This document shows, one piece after another, positions 25,901 to 40,900 of a DNA stretch of 64,000 bases. The DNA lies in contig JAKSXM010000246.1 of assembly GCA_022575985.1 (NCBI GenBank), positions 12,232,001 to 12,296,000 on the forward strand, given 5' to 3'. Position 1 is the stretch's first letter. Every line of letters begins with the position of its first letter. The DNA comes from Anagrus nilaparvatae (Eukaryota; Arthropoda; Insecta; Hymenoptera; Mymaridae). The notes under the pieces are model-generated. The model saw nothing but the letters and a program-made list of their open reading frames with translations, searched no databases and was not told the DNA's origin. The position numbers and the translations under genes were made by a program.

Positions 25901-28900
25901 CACATACACATACATTTGTTTTTTACTTCGATCCATGACCTCTCTCAAGGTCCATATTTTATTTCTGTGTATTATTGGCAAAATTATTGGTAACGATTTT
26001 TTTTAAAATCGAATTTACAAAAAATTATTAATTTTTTTAATCTTTAGATAAAATGGCTGTTCAAGATAAGGAAAATTAAAATTTATTCACTTTTATCCAG
26101 GTCAATTAATTTTTTGATTTATCTGCAGTTGCAGCTGGTTTATGCTTGTTATTATTATTATGTTTACACAAGTGAAAGACAATTTTTTTTTATTTATTTA
26201 AAGTTTAAGAAAGTTGTTTTACTTCTTATCAAAATTATTAACCATGTAAATATTAATTTTATTATTATTATTAATAAATTTGTAGGGGTTTTCTCTGGTG
26301 TGCTTGGTTGGGTTTTTGGAGATTTGGCACCAGTTTTGAAAATTAATTTTGTTTAAAAAATTGCAAAATAAAAAATTTTCGCTAATAATTTCTAAATTTT
26401 ACAAAAAAGTTATGCAACTTGGTAGCTAAAAAGTCAGTCAATTTTTTTCAACAAAAAAAATCATCATTCAATGAATTCATCTTATTGTGTAATCTAATGC
26501 AATTTTTCTCTCGGATACCAAAATTAAAAGTCGCTGAGTAACGCAGACAAAATTCGTTAAAAATTTCTCCTAAAAGTGTGTATGAATCAGTAAACTTGTG
26601 ATAACCTGCTCAAAAAATCGTATATATATACTGAATCATCGCTGTTAGGGTCAATGACCTACTATATATGAAACCTTTACTTGAACTATCTAATTCAATA
26701 CGAATCGTTAATAAAAGACTAGTTACAAAATTCGAATTTATAGGCTCCTGAATTTCATTTTATGTTCGTGATTTTATTAATTTTTGGTGGGAAATTATTA
26801 GTTTGGTCAATGTCTTTTTTTCGGAAAACGCAGTAAGGATTTCAATAATCACGAAAAAATGAAAAAATTGGCAGTAATTTCTTAATTTTATAAATTTCGT
26901 GCACGTATAAAAATCTTATATGATACCAACAAAAAAAAGCCATTTAGATTTTGCGATATCTTAATAAAAAATCGTTTACTTTAGCAAGAAAATTATCGCG
27001 AATTCGTTTATTTCAACACAATAAAATCGTGTCTTATCGAAAATTTTAAGCCTGGACAAAATATACAACAATAACCTTCTCTCTCCTCACACACACATAC
27101 ATTCAAAAAAAAAAAAAAAAAAATTTTTTTTCTTTTGAGAGTGAACGCGCACGCGAGTGAGTTCAATATCCACGCCAAGGTCGAAAAATGCCCGCGCATT
27201 GTTTGCGCGGCCGGTTCGAAAAACCACATACACATACATAAATTAAAAAAAAAACTTAGTTGATAAGCCACATATATAAAAAAGTAAAGGAATATAATAA
27301 AAAAAAAGCTGATAATAAACGACGTATTATTTCAAAAAAGTGGGGAACCCAGTCGTTGACATTGAAATTCTCTTTTAATTGCTCATTTACGTCAAATGCC
27401 AAACAATCAAGAAAAATGCCGGGTTTAGCATTTATTTTTTTTTCAATTTATAAATTAAAACTTTTACAATTATTTTCAAAAAAAAAAAAAAAAAAACTTG
27501 GCTAATTTCCAATTTTTTAATAATGCAAATTTGAATATTATTTTGCGCATGTTAATAAAGGTGAAAAACCGAGAGTTCAATATTTATAAACTAATAAATT
27601 AAATGAGCTTAAAAAAAAATATTTTTTCTTGGAAAAAAAAAAATTTATACATATTTGAATTCATTGCACCCTATAAACAGCAGTTTTCTTATCATAATCA
27701 ATTTATCATTATACATCGATAGACATATTTTTTATTTAAAAAAATAAAAATAAATTTTTATTAAAATAAACAAAATAATAAAACCGCACCGTTTGCGGAA
27801 ACTTAAGTTTATATACTTGAACATAATAATATATAGATAAATATCGAGAAGAGCATCACGCAGTACAGTGTCATCGAGTTCATTCACACCGTGTGTGGAC
27901 GAGGAGCTTCTTCTGCTCACGTTTATTTTTTCTTCGTCAGGAAAAAAAAAGTTTAAATAAAATAAAAAAAAGAAATGAAACTATACTTCTTTACCATATC
28001 ATTTCTTTATTTTTACCCTGATGCGCAATAAACTTGCTTACTTATAAATGTACACCGCATTTTATAAATAAAGAAAAAAAACAACACAAGCTCCTCATAA
28101 TGTACTTGAGATAAGATCACATTGGGCCTTTTCAAAGTCCTTGGAGTTTTTTTTTATTTTAAGTCCCTTAAGGGCTCGCGCACGAGTTGCGTACTTGGTT
28201 ATTGCGCAGTTAAATTGTTCTTGGTACCCCAACTTGCGAGTTCGCTAACCTCAAAGTCGTTGTCCCGCGAGAGAGCACTCACAGAGAGCTCATATACAAC
28301 AACTTTTTTTTATTATTTTATCCTTTTTTTTAAATATATTTAATACCTAATAAAAAGAATGATTTGCTACGATTTGCTACTTAGATAGAAAAAAAAACCG
28401 TTACAATGAATTCAAATAATTTTAAATTTACCGCGCATGGTATATAAACTATCAAAATATACCGATTTATTTTTCTTTTAAAATGATACCGGTTATTTAT
28501 AGGGTACACGCATTTCGCGGTACCGGCCCTGATGAAACAAAGATGTAAAGAGAGAAAGAGAGAGAAGGTAAAAAGGATGAGAGGTTAACCTAGGGCAGGG
28601 CTTTTCTTTTTAAAAAACACAAAAGTCCCTTCTTTTTCCCCTCTCTCCAAACAAAACTGCACATGCATGCAGCCGAGTAACATTACAATTTACAAGAAAA
28701 TTTTTTCTTTGGGACCTTCTCTGTACTGTATATTTATATAAATCAGCTGGCATATATAAAAGTGTAAATAATAAATATATGCAGAAAGCATGTACCGGCA
28801 TCATCATCATCTTGTTGCTTTTGACGTCACAACAAATTTGTTTATATCTAAAAATATTCTAGTATATTTGAAAAATTACTAAATTTTACATTAAATTTTA

Positions 28901-31900
28901 GCATTTTCTCTTTCGCGTGTTCATGGATAATATAATGCTAGAAACGTTTATAATTTTGTTTTTTCTTTACAAAAAAAAAGTATTAAAGAGAAAGGAGCGG
29001 GAGTTGGTGGGTTCTCTTCGTGAAAGCGAATAGAGAAAGTGACTATATTATAAAATACTTCTCAAGATATTGCAATTTCGAGAGGATTCCTTATAATAAT
29101 TGCATATACATTATACATATATATAAGCGCAACAATATTTATATGTGTGTGTGTGTTTTAATATATTTTTTCACTCGAGTAGCGCGTGATGGCGCGCCGA
29201 GGTTTTGCCTTGTGTTCCTATAATTTTAAAATCGAGAGCGCATTATATTCTCCGCGCATATAATAAAAGTCCTGATTTCAACACCAATTATTACACAAAA
29301 CGACCTTAAACTCAGTTTTTAAAAAGTCTTTTATTATATTATTATTAAAAATAATAATTCTATACGAATTTCTTAACAATTTACCATATGTTTTTTTCTA
29401 TACTAAAAATTATAAATATACTGTCATATTTTTTTTAAAAAATAACGGTTTTTTTTGTTGTTCTATGCGAAAATAAAAAAAACACTTTTTAACATAAGTA
29501 AAAGTTCGCGTGGTATTTAGGCATATTTTTTATCTTTACATGATAAACGATAATGAACATTTTTTTAAAAAATTGAATTTTTTTATTTTAGAATAATAAA
29601 TTAACTGTTTTTATGCGTTATAATTAATAATAATGACCCACGTAGTGTTTGTTTAGACGCACTTTATAAATATTCTATTGTTCTCTCTTTATTGATCAGC
29701 GGGGTACTTTTGACTTTTTGTTTTTACTTTAAAAGGCACACCGCTGTGAATCTCTTGAAAATGTGTCAATAAAAACAAAACATTATAATTATGCTGGTAT
29801 TTAAAAGGTGATAAATAAATAATAATTTTAAAAACAAGTGTTTAACTTTATAGGTATAACACTAAAAAAAAGTTAATTATCTATTTTTATTATTCTGTTA
29901 TTTATTTATTATTTTTTTTTTTTGATTTGTAATCATTTTAAATAAAAAAAAAACTGCATAAAATACAAAAGATAATTTAAATAAAAAAAAATTATATCTA
30001 TTAATAAAATCAATTTTTATAAAACACATGTGTATGAGATTTCAATTGAATTAAAATTAATTATTTAAAATAATTGTTATCAATATGTTAATTATTTTTG
30101 ATAAGAAATTATTTTAAATAGGTTATTTCCATTTAAAATAACAATGTTGCATTTTATTTAAATCGAGTTATTTAAGGGGAAGCAGGCACGTATCGCTAGG
30201 ATTTTTGTTTGGGGAGGGGGGGGGGTGTAATGTAAATTTTATCCCTCTAAACTGCATTTCGCATCCACTATGAAAAAAATGCATTTTGAGGGGGGCGAGG
30301 GGAGGGTTGCGTGCCTGGGGAAGTACAAGGAAAATTGGACTAAAATTGGTTTTTGGATTTGAGATTGTAAATGTTATTTCTGAATCATCGTGTATACTTC
30401 TTTTTTAAAGGCCGGTTTCACAGTAGCGAAGGCTAAATGAAATCCATATAGGCACACTTACTATATATAAATTTGCGCCTTGTCCTTGTGCATTTTACTT
30501 CGATCTACGGTTTTGCAGAATCATCATTATGTTTTGTTTTATTTCAAATTTACACACGCTGCAAATAGTTTTCCTAATAAACAAGAAAGCTGCTTCAAAA
30601 ACCGCTAAGTAAAGGTTATCCAGAAAGCCCATTAGTAGGGGGGAGGGGTGATTTCCCTTTTGTCCCTTCCATTGAATCCGAATCTGGCTTAAACTCATAT
30701 TTAATTTAACTTGTTCGAAATTTTACAAAAAATTAAAATTCTATCCGGACATTAGCGTTTCCAATAATAATTCAGACTCAACTGGTTCTGAAACACTCCC
30801 TAAGTCCCAATCATTAGAAAATACGTTTACATGATACCTAATTCCTTATTAGAAACAGATTAAATTCACGGTTAATAATTTTAAAGTCGTATAATTTCAT
30901 CGAGCTAACAATCGCTTAAATTCAAATTTTAATTTCGGTTGACTAGTATCCATTATTATGATTAACTCGCGCGGAGATACTCGACCCAATATAATTTTAT
31001 GATTAGCCAGCCAGATTTTTGCATATTTTTAATCCCCTTTCATCAAAATTTTTCTTCGACAATGAATTTCGCTTAAAAATTTAGAATTTTTATAAAAAAA
31101 TGTATCTAGAATTGATAAATAATTTTTAATCACTAAAAAATATAAAATAGTTGTTTTTGTAACAAGGGAGTAAAGCGTGCATTTTCAATACTGAAAAAAT
31201 TAATTAATTAGAGGTAAATTAAAAAAATATTTAATTTGCATTATTGTTGAAAAACCGTTAGTCATAAATTTCTCGCGCATGCATAGATAAATCTAATTTT
31301 TGGAATTTTTTTGCAAAAAACACAAGACATTTCAATGAATTCATCTGAAACTGCTCTATTTTTATTAAAAATAAAATTACTATTTAAAAAAATCAATGAA
31401 AAAAATGTGTACTCAAATATTATTTCTTCATTTTTTAAAAAAGAAAATTATAGCTAGCAGGTATAGGTATATATACAGGTATACCTTTTCTTAGTAGAAA
31501 ATAATAATAATCGTAATAATATCTCGTTACAACATGATGCTTTATTTTTTTTTTTCAAAACCGCAACAACATTTCATAAAGAGCTTAAAAAAATTCTATT
31601 TCTCCTTGGTTTCCTCGTTTCTTTTATAAACTACTACACTATACCTATTTTTAACATTTTTTTTTTTAACGCGATAAATAACAATAATAGGCCGCTTTCT
31701 GAAACGGGCTTGCTTAACTTTTTTTTTTACCTAAAAGTTGGTAGCGTCTTTTTGGAGGGGGAAACTTAAGCAAAAGTTGTCCCATCAGATTTTATTTATA
31801 TTTTAACCTAAAAAACCTTAAGTGTGCTTGAATAAATTAAGTAGTATTTTAAATTAATTTGTAGACGTTTGTTACAGCAAACAAATGTATATGAAAACAA

Positions 31901-34900
31901 AAAATGAATTTAGTTGAGTTGGATGTCATTTTTTCATCCAGTTATGGCACCAACTCCAATGTTACAAAGACTAGGGGAACAAAAAAGAATTCGCATAACG
32001 CAGCAGCTGTACAACGATCTCTAATGTTTGTGAAAAATTATCACTGTTTATGTATATAATTTATGAAAATTAAAATTCTGTATGTTAAATTTGTACAATG
32101 TACTTTGCAAATAAAATTGTAAATAATGACCAAAAGATTTTTAAGTATTTCACTTATTTTACTATTAAATTTTTTAAATAGATGCCCAACTAATTTAGAA
32201 ACCCAAAATGTGAATATGCATAGAATTGGTTTCGGATGATTGCTTATCTGAAATTTTAAAGGTCGTAGGATTTCAGGTTCATGGTTGCTATAACTCTTCA
32301 AGTGATTATAAATTATTAACAAAATAAAATTTATTTAAATCCTAGTATAGGTTATAATAGTCAATAACAAACAAATCTTGCTTATAATTTAAAAATATTC
32401 ATTACAGATCCGATATTTGCTAGATCCTTATTGATAACAAAGAAGACTGACATATTTTTTAATATATTGTTAATTATTAACAAAATAAAATTTATTTAAA
32501 TAATAAACGATGTTATTACGCAGTTTACGTATTATAGAAATTCTGATGGGACAACTTTTGCTTAAGTTTCACCCTCCAAAAAGCGCTACCAACTTATTGG
32601 TAAAAAAAAAAGTTAAGCAAGCCCGTTTCAGAAAGCGGCCATAATAATAATTTTACGCATGAAAATACTAAAAACCCATATATGCATTCGACATTGCAAA
32701 CAATCGATTGTATATATGTATGTATTACCTATTTTTACCTCTGCGTCATCAATTTACAATTCTTCGTTTGTATGTCAAAAAACGGCATGTGTCGTTTATA
32801 TACACGGGCGCGGGAAAACCTTCGAATTTTTTTATGTATAGTATGTGTTTTAAATAAAAAGCGCGCTTGCAAGGAAAAATTTACAAGTTTTAGAAGGATA
32901 TATTCATACTATATGTATAACCTAACACGCGCGGCCATAAAAATTTATAATTTACTATAATAATGTTTATAGGTTATGATTATTATTATTAACCTACGCA
33001 TCGAATGCAAGCAATGTTGATGACGACGATGATTTAGAAATTGAAGAAGAAAAATAAAACAACATATTTCGCATAAATTGACATATGACGTCATCAATTT
33101 TTTTTTAAATGACATATTTTTCTTTATCCCGAATGATTTTTCATAATTTTTAAGTACTATACAAAAAAAAATATTAATTTTTAAACACTTGTGCGTATAT
33201 ACATTATTGAAAAGAAAGGCGCATTAAAAAAAGTGTGTGTGCCACTTGCTTTCGAGAGAAATAATATAACGTGTTTTTCAAGTCAAAACTCGCAATTCCG
33301 TAATCAAAGCTTGTGTATTATTATTATTATAAAAATAAAAGCAATTCAAGTGTATTACAAGAGAAAGAGAGAGAGGTATCCTTTTTTTTATGTTATATAT
33401 AACTTGAAAAATATATAAAATTAAAAAATTATTATGAGAGAAAAATATTTCATCATAAGAATATAATAAAAGAGTGTAAGTACTGAGATTGCTAAATTTA
33501 TAATTTTTTAAAAAATACGTTGCAAAATTATAATTATATTGACAAGAATGAAAATAATATTTAAATAGTTCACCCAAAGAATTATTAATAATAAATAATA
33601 GTTTCATCAGATTATAATAATATAAAAATATAAAAGTTTATAGGTTAGGATTTTTTTTTCATTATATACAACAGCGCGTTGCTGTCACGGTCATGGACGA
33701 CTTTCGCGTGGTTACTTTATTTTGTTATTATTAAAATTATTATAAATGTATATTGTTTATTAATAATAATAATAATACAAAAAAAACGTCATGATATTTA
33801 TTAACTGAAACAATGTTTTGAAAAATGAAATTGTTTTATATTATATTGTGATATACATAAAGTCTTTTAGTAATTTAATTTTTCTCTCGTTTTTTATTTT
33901 TTTGTTCGATTGCACGTACTGCCGATTACATGATTGCACTTTCGCTTGCCTATTTATACTTTTTATTTCGTATATTATGAACAACACAACCGAGCCAATT
34001 TTCTTATAACGTATTAAATTTCTTTTTCTTTCAAACACATACACACATAAATAGATAAGTTTATTAAATATAAATTTTATAATTATATGCTACCGTATAT
34101 TATAAACACGAGCCGTGAAAATATGATTAATAAATTATCTTTTTTTAAATAATTAAGTATAAAGTATATTGAACGGTATGGGTGTGTAAATATTATACTT
34201 TCTATAACATAACCTAAAAAAAGTTACTCATCCTGCTAGATGGGAATGCAAAATCAATTCAATAGTAATTCTTTAAAAAATTGAATATGCATATATATGC
34301 AGTTATAAATATTCTTAATAAATTAAAGTATTACGTATTTTAAAAAGATAGATAAAGCAGTGTCATAACTTGTATAGAACGTTGTTACATAGTTTCGAGT
34401 GAATTAATTTTTTAAATTATTGTACATTATATAGTAAAAAAAATTGTTTATGTAATTGTACAACACACATATACATATTATTTAATAAAATTTTTAAATA
34501 TGTATATGTGTATTTATCAAAGTATTCTTAACATGCATGAATGCAGCAGAACGAATATTAATAATAACGTGACAATTATGTAATAAGTTAAAAAAAAATT
34601 AATTTTTTATTTTAATTATTAATTTAAAAAACTTTTTTTTTTTATGATTGAAAGCTTTTTTTTTTGATATATCAAGTAACTTTTCTTGAGTGTACCTACT
34701 TATGATATCCGGAGTATCGTATGACAAAGTTTTCTATAGGTATAATAATGTAAACAGGCAATACGCATGAATACCTTTCATTAATTTTTTAATCCAATTT
34801 TATTATGACACCCTACATATATTTATATTTTAATTAAATTAATACTTAACCGTGTAGAAGAAAGTATTTGTAATTTTATTTATTACATTTTAATTGCTAT

Positions 34901-37900
34901 AGAAATAAAATGCAATCTATGTACTGAGCTTTTTTTTACCATAAAAGGGCGATTTCTTCGAGCAGATTTTTAATAGATATCTAGGGATACTAGTGTTAAA
35001 ACAAATGAACTTTAGTAACTATTAAGGGTCGATTTCATGGAGCGTATTCTTACTAGATTCTAGGGGCACTAGAGTAGAAATAATTTATTACGACTCAAAA
35101 TTTATTAAAATTCTGCTCGAGCAGGATCCAGACAACTAACTTCAAGCAAAATTTTAATTTATTATTAATTTTTTAATTAATAAACTCTAGTAATTATCAC
35201 TAATTACTAATTATTAATTAAAATTTTGCTCAGAGGCAATTTTTTGGATCGCGTTCGAGGAGAATTTTAATAATTTTTGAGATAATTAATTATTTCTATT
35301 CTAGGCACACTGTAGTAGTAATAGGTACTGAGTAGAAATAATTAATTATGACTCAAAATTTATTAAAATTCTTCTTGAACAGGGTCCATAAAATTGCCTT
35401 CGTACAAAATTTAAATTAATATTTAGTGATAATTACAAGATTTCAATCTATTCAACTCTAGAGTTCCCAGAATCTAGTAAATATATGAACCAAGAAATCG
35501 CCCCTTTACCATAAAATCTAGCAAAATCCTTAAAGAAGCGTTTTCTGAGTTAAAAAAATTGAACGCTAGTAACTATCAGTAAAAATTTATTAAAATTTGG
35601 CTTGGAGCCAGGTTCCTGAATCCTGTTCGAACAGGATTTTAAAAGATTTTAGGGACGATTTCATGGAGCATAATTTTACTAGATTCACTAGGGGCACTAA
35701 AGTTCAAGCAATTGAACCCTAGTAATTATCACTAAAAATTATCAAAATTCTGCTCTGAGGCGATTTTATGGATCCTGCTCTACTAGAACTTTAATAGATT
35801 TTAGGGTCGTTTTCATGGAGCGTACTGTTACTACATTCTAGGGGCACTAGATTAAAAATAATTAATTATGATTCAAAATTTATTAAATTTCTGATCGAGC
35901 AAGATCCATAAAATCGCTTCTGAGCAAAAAATTTAATTAATTTTTAGTGATCATTACTAGAATTCTATCTTTTCAACTCGAGTCCCCAGAATCTAGTAAG
36001 AATACGCTCCATGAAATCGCCCCTAAAATCTTTCAGTTTTTTCATAAAAAATCACTAAAAAATTAGTCGAAATTTGCTTCAATTAAATAAAAATCTCATA
36101 AAATTGACCCAATTAAGTTAAAATCAGCTTATACAGTGCTGCCACCACCATAAACAATAAAATAACAAAAAACCCTATTTACTTATTACAAAAATAACAG
36201 TTTACAAAATAGGTATACTTGTAGTAGAGTAAAATAAACCAAAGTACAAAAAAAGCGTTAATTATTTTTTGTTAAAAAACAAGTAAAGTGTGAATTTTCA
36301 CTTTCATTTTCTAAAATTTCATGAATTAAAAAATAGAAGTTACAAATTATAATTTATGCAACATTGTAATAATAATAACGAATACGTCTTTATTTAAAAA
36401 AAATAAAATGTTGTATTTATTGTAATATACTATAGATAATATACATTTTGTTGTTTTTGCCGGTATATAAATCATTTATGCAATAGCAAAAAATATATAA
36501 AAAACGACGATTCGTTGCATTTATTACGTAATTTTTTAACTATATATATGTATATATGTTGAAGTAGTGTAAGTTGAAAAAGCCGCGCGTGTCGTATAAC
36601 ATAATAAAATAATGCATGTAAGACCGGCCGGTGTCGCCTTGTATATAATTCTTTGTCTTTGTTTTAACCTTGCATTTATATATATATTTTTGCATTCGGA
36701 GAACAGAGAGTAGGTATATATAATGCAACTCAAACTATTCTAATTTATTTAAAAAATAAATAAAACAAAATGACAATTTCTCCATACAAATTAGATTAAA
36801 CAAAAGCATGATGGATTTCCGGGTAGTGGATAGGGATGTATAATGATAATAATATTAAGATCGATCATAATAAAGTTTTTTTTTGCATAAAACGTAGATA
36901 ATAATGCAGAAGAAATAAAAAAAGACAGAATAAATAAAAAAAAACCCATTTCAGCTAGAGCTAAAGGTACAACATGCGCGCGCATATGCATAGAATATCG
37001 AGGCGGAACTAGAAATAAATCTTCCGCGTGGGCCGATCGTGGAGAGAGATAATGCACCGCGCGTGCAGTCAGGGCCGCAGTGACCTTAGCCGGTTCTCCC
37101 TCCCACTCTCCCACTTTTCTAAAACTGCACGGTAATATTGCAACTACTACTACTACTACTAACTAAATAGAAAGAGTAGTGGCATAAAAGCGTCCTTCGT
37201 ATAATGCCGGCCGGGAACGTTACAAGAAATAAAAAAAAAACCTCCTACTACCCCTCCTTTCAACTCGCACGTGCCGAACTCGAACAAACTATGACGTAGT
37301 AAAGTAACTCTTTTATGCATCTTAGATATTTATTCCAAACGATTTTTCCAATGCGTTTTTCACTCGATGGTTTTTCCACATCTATACACTACTACTAACA
37401 CTACTATTCCTAGAGAGAGAGACCGGTACAAGGCTACTTTATCTATATGGGACTTTTGTATTTTTTTTTTCTTGCGCAATATCATATTAGGGATCGGCAG
37501 TTTTTTTTTATTTAAAATGACACAATTTAATGATTTTTTCGAAAAATTAATTGCGCAATTTTTGACTAATTTTAAGCAAAAATTTTTTTTATTCATTTGG
37601 TAATTAATTTTTTTATTATTTATTAATTTATTTATTTAAAAAAAGTGCAAGTACACGTTCGCGGCCGGCTTCTCGGCCTTGAACGCCATATAAAGTTGTT
37701 GTAATTAACATTGTCATTTTTTTAATTCATTTGTTTGTCTTTATGATTTTTTTACAAAAAAACTATAAAAAATTACGAAACAAAAGATTTTTTTAATATT
37801 ACACACATTAGACTGCTTGGCGTTGATTTTAACAATGAGAGCACGATTTTTTTTTTCAATTCGATTCTTTGTTTATTATGTTAAAAAAATTACGTAATTT

Positions 37901-40900
37901 TTTAATAAATTAAAATTCTTTGTTTTTTTACTACGGGCTTTATTACGCGAAATGTTCAATATATACTAAAATTTACGGTTCATATTTTTTCTATTCGTTT
38001 CGCTCTAAATCATTTTTCTCTCACTTTACGCAATTATATTGTGCAAAAAAAATGGTAATTTTTTTTAAAAACTTACGATTGTTATTGGTATTTCATTTTC
38101 TGAATTTGAGCTTCCGCTCGGACTACTCATTGGATAATCTTCAGTCTCGATTTTGCATCTTATCTAAAAATAAATCAGAAAAAAAAATGCATTTTAAAAA
38201 AAATACAATTTAAAAGTAAAAAAAGTGATGGTGTTTTTTGAATAATTGCAAATAGTGTAAATACGCAATTTTTTAAGCGTGTAGCGCAACTAAATAGTAA
38301 AAAAGGGGGCATTGGACTGCGTGAAAGGAATAAAAAAAAATTTTATAATAAAAAAAAAAAAACGTTATACGCGAAAAAATAGAACAGAGTTTACTTGATG
38401 CATAGTTAAATAATAATAATTTTTATAAGTGAGTACGCGAGCGTGGATACCTAACGGATAAAATAATTAGCCGCGAGGGAGAAAGCTATTTGATTTTTTT
38501 TTTATGCCGTTATTATTTTATTACTATTAAATAAATAAAAAAAAAGTTATCATTTTTTTTTTATATAAAAAAAATAATTTAATATCGGTTACGCAATTTA
38601 AATCACGGAAGTAAATTTTTTAAACCGTTTTTAAATGATAAATTTTCTTTTCATGTAATTATGATTACTTGTGCGAAAAAATTAATTATTGGGGAAAGTT
38701 TTTTTTGTTGATTTAATTGGATTTAATTAAATTGAATAGTTTTTGAAATTTTGTAGCCGGTACCGGCCGGCGTGTACTCTCATTTTTTGGTTTGCGTGTT
38801 TTGTGCTAATAATTTTTAATCGAAAAGAATTTTAAAATATCACGGATGTTTTTAAGTAAGAATTAAAATTTTTTGTTTAAAAAAACTGAAATTGTATGGT
38901 TTGTAATTAGGTCGCGGGCTTTTTGTTAAATGAAATTTTAGGTAAAATCGAATTTTCGAAAATTCATATCTTGAAAGCTCGATTTAAGATCTTAAAACTT
39001 ACTGAAAAATTATTTAAACAAGAATTTTCAAAATAAAATTCAACGATTTTTGCAGATTTTTTTAATAAAAAAGCGAAAATTTACAAGGCGAAAGTCTCAG
39101 CTAACTCAGGCACGAAAATTGATTAATTTTAGAATTCGAAATATTCCAACATACGATTTAATTTAAAAACAAACATAAAATAAATTTTTTTAATCCACAT
39201 TACTAATTCTGTTGATTTGCGGTTTTTTTTAAATTACTTGTTGTTGAAATTTTGTTTTATCTATTCCAGTAAAACCGACAGTACAAAACTTAATATTCAA
39301 AAATAATTAATTAAATGCCACAAAAATTATTTTTTTATATCAATTTTTTACGCCAAATCTAGAAAAACACTTAATTATTCGATTTTACCCAACTTTTTCC
39401 AACATCTATTTTTCTCCGGAAGAATGTGGTTCATAAAATATTTGAAGGTTATAAAATAAAAAATGGATTTTCCCATTAAGATATAACTAAAAAAAATCGT
39501 TATTAAAAAATATTTGAGATATAAAAAAAGATTTTTATTTTTAAAACCGCAATTTAACTAAAAAATTTTGTGTGTGAGATAGGTACTTAAAAAGCGTGTG
39601 AAATTTCCAAAAAAAAAAACAAAAAATATTTACCCTCTTTTTTTTTGGTCTTTCATTATCGCTAATATAAGACGTGACATAACCATCATCGTAAGTTCTG
39701 AGATTAGGGCTGCTTGATGCTGAGCTGCCACCTCGATTATTATAATTATTATACCGATTAATTGAACTTAAATTACTATAATTATGATGATCGTGATAAG
39801 ATGTATTTATAATATTATTATTATTATTATTTGTCCATCCTTCATCACTCAATGGTGGACTTGGTGTATTTGATCTCCATGATGCACTACTACTATTACT
39901 ACCGCCACCAAAATTTAAACCAATTGAACTATCGTATGAACCATAACTTTGTGATTGACTGTTTTTTGGCGGGGTTGATAATGACATTAATACCATCGCT
40001 GCTGAACATTCATCCATAAAATCACTACGCGATATTATTATTCTATCTGTCCAATCGTTACCTGAACTTGGTCGCCTTTTTCGTGACCTAAAAAATAAAT
40101 ATTATACCGGCGTTAGTTTTATTTTACCGGCTGGAGATTCCCGGGGAATATGTAGGTCATTTATGTAGGTCATGTTAAACTACATAGTAACTACGAACCC
40201 TAGATTTTTGTTCCATATTTAAAAAAAAAATTGCATAATTTTTTAAAGGTACGAATTTTGGGCGTGGCTGTATCGCTTATTGGCTATTATTTAATTTTTA
40301 CTCTTTGGTATTAAATAAATATTTTACGGATTACTTTTGATTTATTATTACATCGTGGATACCGGCTTGAAGAAACACCGGCTTTACTTTTTTATTACAA
40401 AACAAGTTTTCAATTTTTTTCTCGTTCAATTTTTCATTTATATATTTAAAAATAATTTTTTTTTTCAATTGCAAAAAAATAAAAATAAATCATATTTACT
40501 TAATCTAAATTAACGCAACGAGAGACAAAGGAAAAAAAATCTTGTTAATTAAATATTAACTTAATATATTATAATAATCAATGATTAATTACATAGATAA
40601 CAAAAAAAAAAAAAATTTTCTTTTGTCTAGAAAATATTTCGTTATGGCGAAATATAGAGCAAAAAAAAAAAAAAAAAGAATCCAGGGCAAAAACTTGAAT
40701 AGGTTGCGCGTGGCAACCCAAGGGTTGTAAAAAAAGGTATAGATATAAAATAAAAAGCTAAACGAGCATTGACCTAGTTTAACAATATCCTAGGTTACCT
40801 AGTCACCCCGGAAGTAGAGTATAAATACAAGGGGGTGGAGATAGAAAATGTGACCTAATTTTATATTTCTCCTACTTTTTAGTTGAAAAGGGGGAATGAG

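Larger units (their letters stand above)
23766..38076 (-). other. Intron 4 of the GLUT4EF-like gene (14.3 kb)
   Basis: Bounded by the donor of exon 4 and the acceptor of exon 5. Mostly AT-rich, but with GC-containing islands (about 24360-24430, 24580-24790, 25550-25640, 27130-27225, 28160-28300, 28490-28540, 36570-36660, 37000-37110, 37190-37280) that carry CCGG sites and GAGAGA runs, often together as GAGAGACCGGT-like words (24640, 25594, 37409). It also contains the 31690-32640 element and the 34.9-36.0 kb repeat block. Enhancers or alternative promoters are plausible but not shown. A CRE-like TGACGTCA occurs near 28824. Confidence 0.5.

Noticed and set aside
27732..27920. Minus-strand frame [20 protein letters not shown] in intron 4
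   Set aside because: It looks protein-like for ~30 residues but starts with GTG, runs into low-complexity hydrophobic AT sequence and has no convincing splice borders that fit the phase-0 junction of exons 4 and 5. Possible alternative exon at most.
33000..33056. Plus-strand acidic frame ending [14 protein letters not shown] and a stop
   Set aside because: Only ~20 codons with no upstream exon or splice acceptor supporting it; probably a chance GAT/GAA run.
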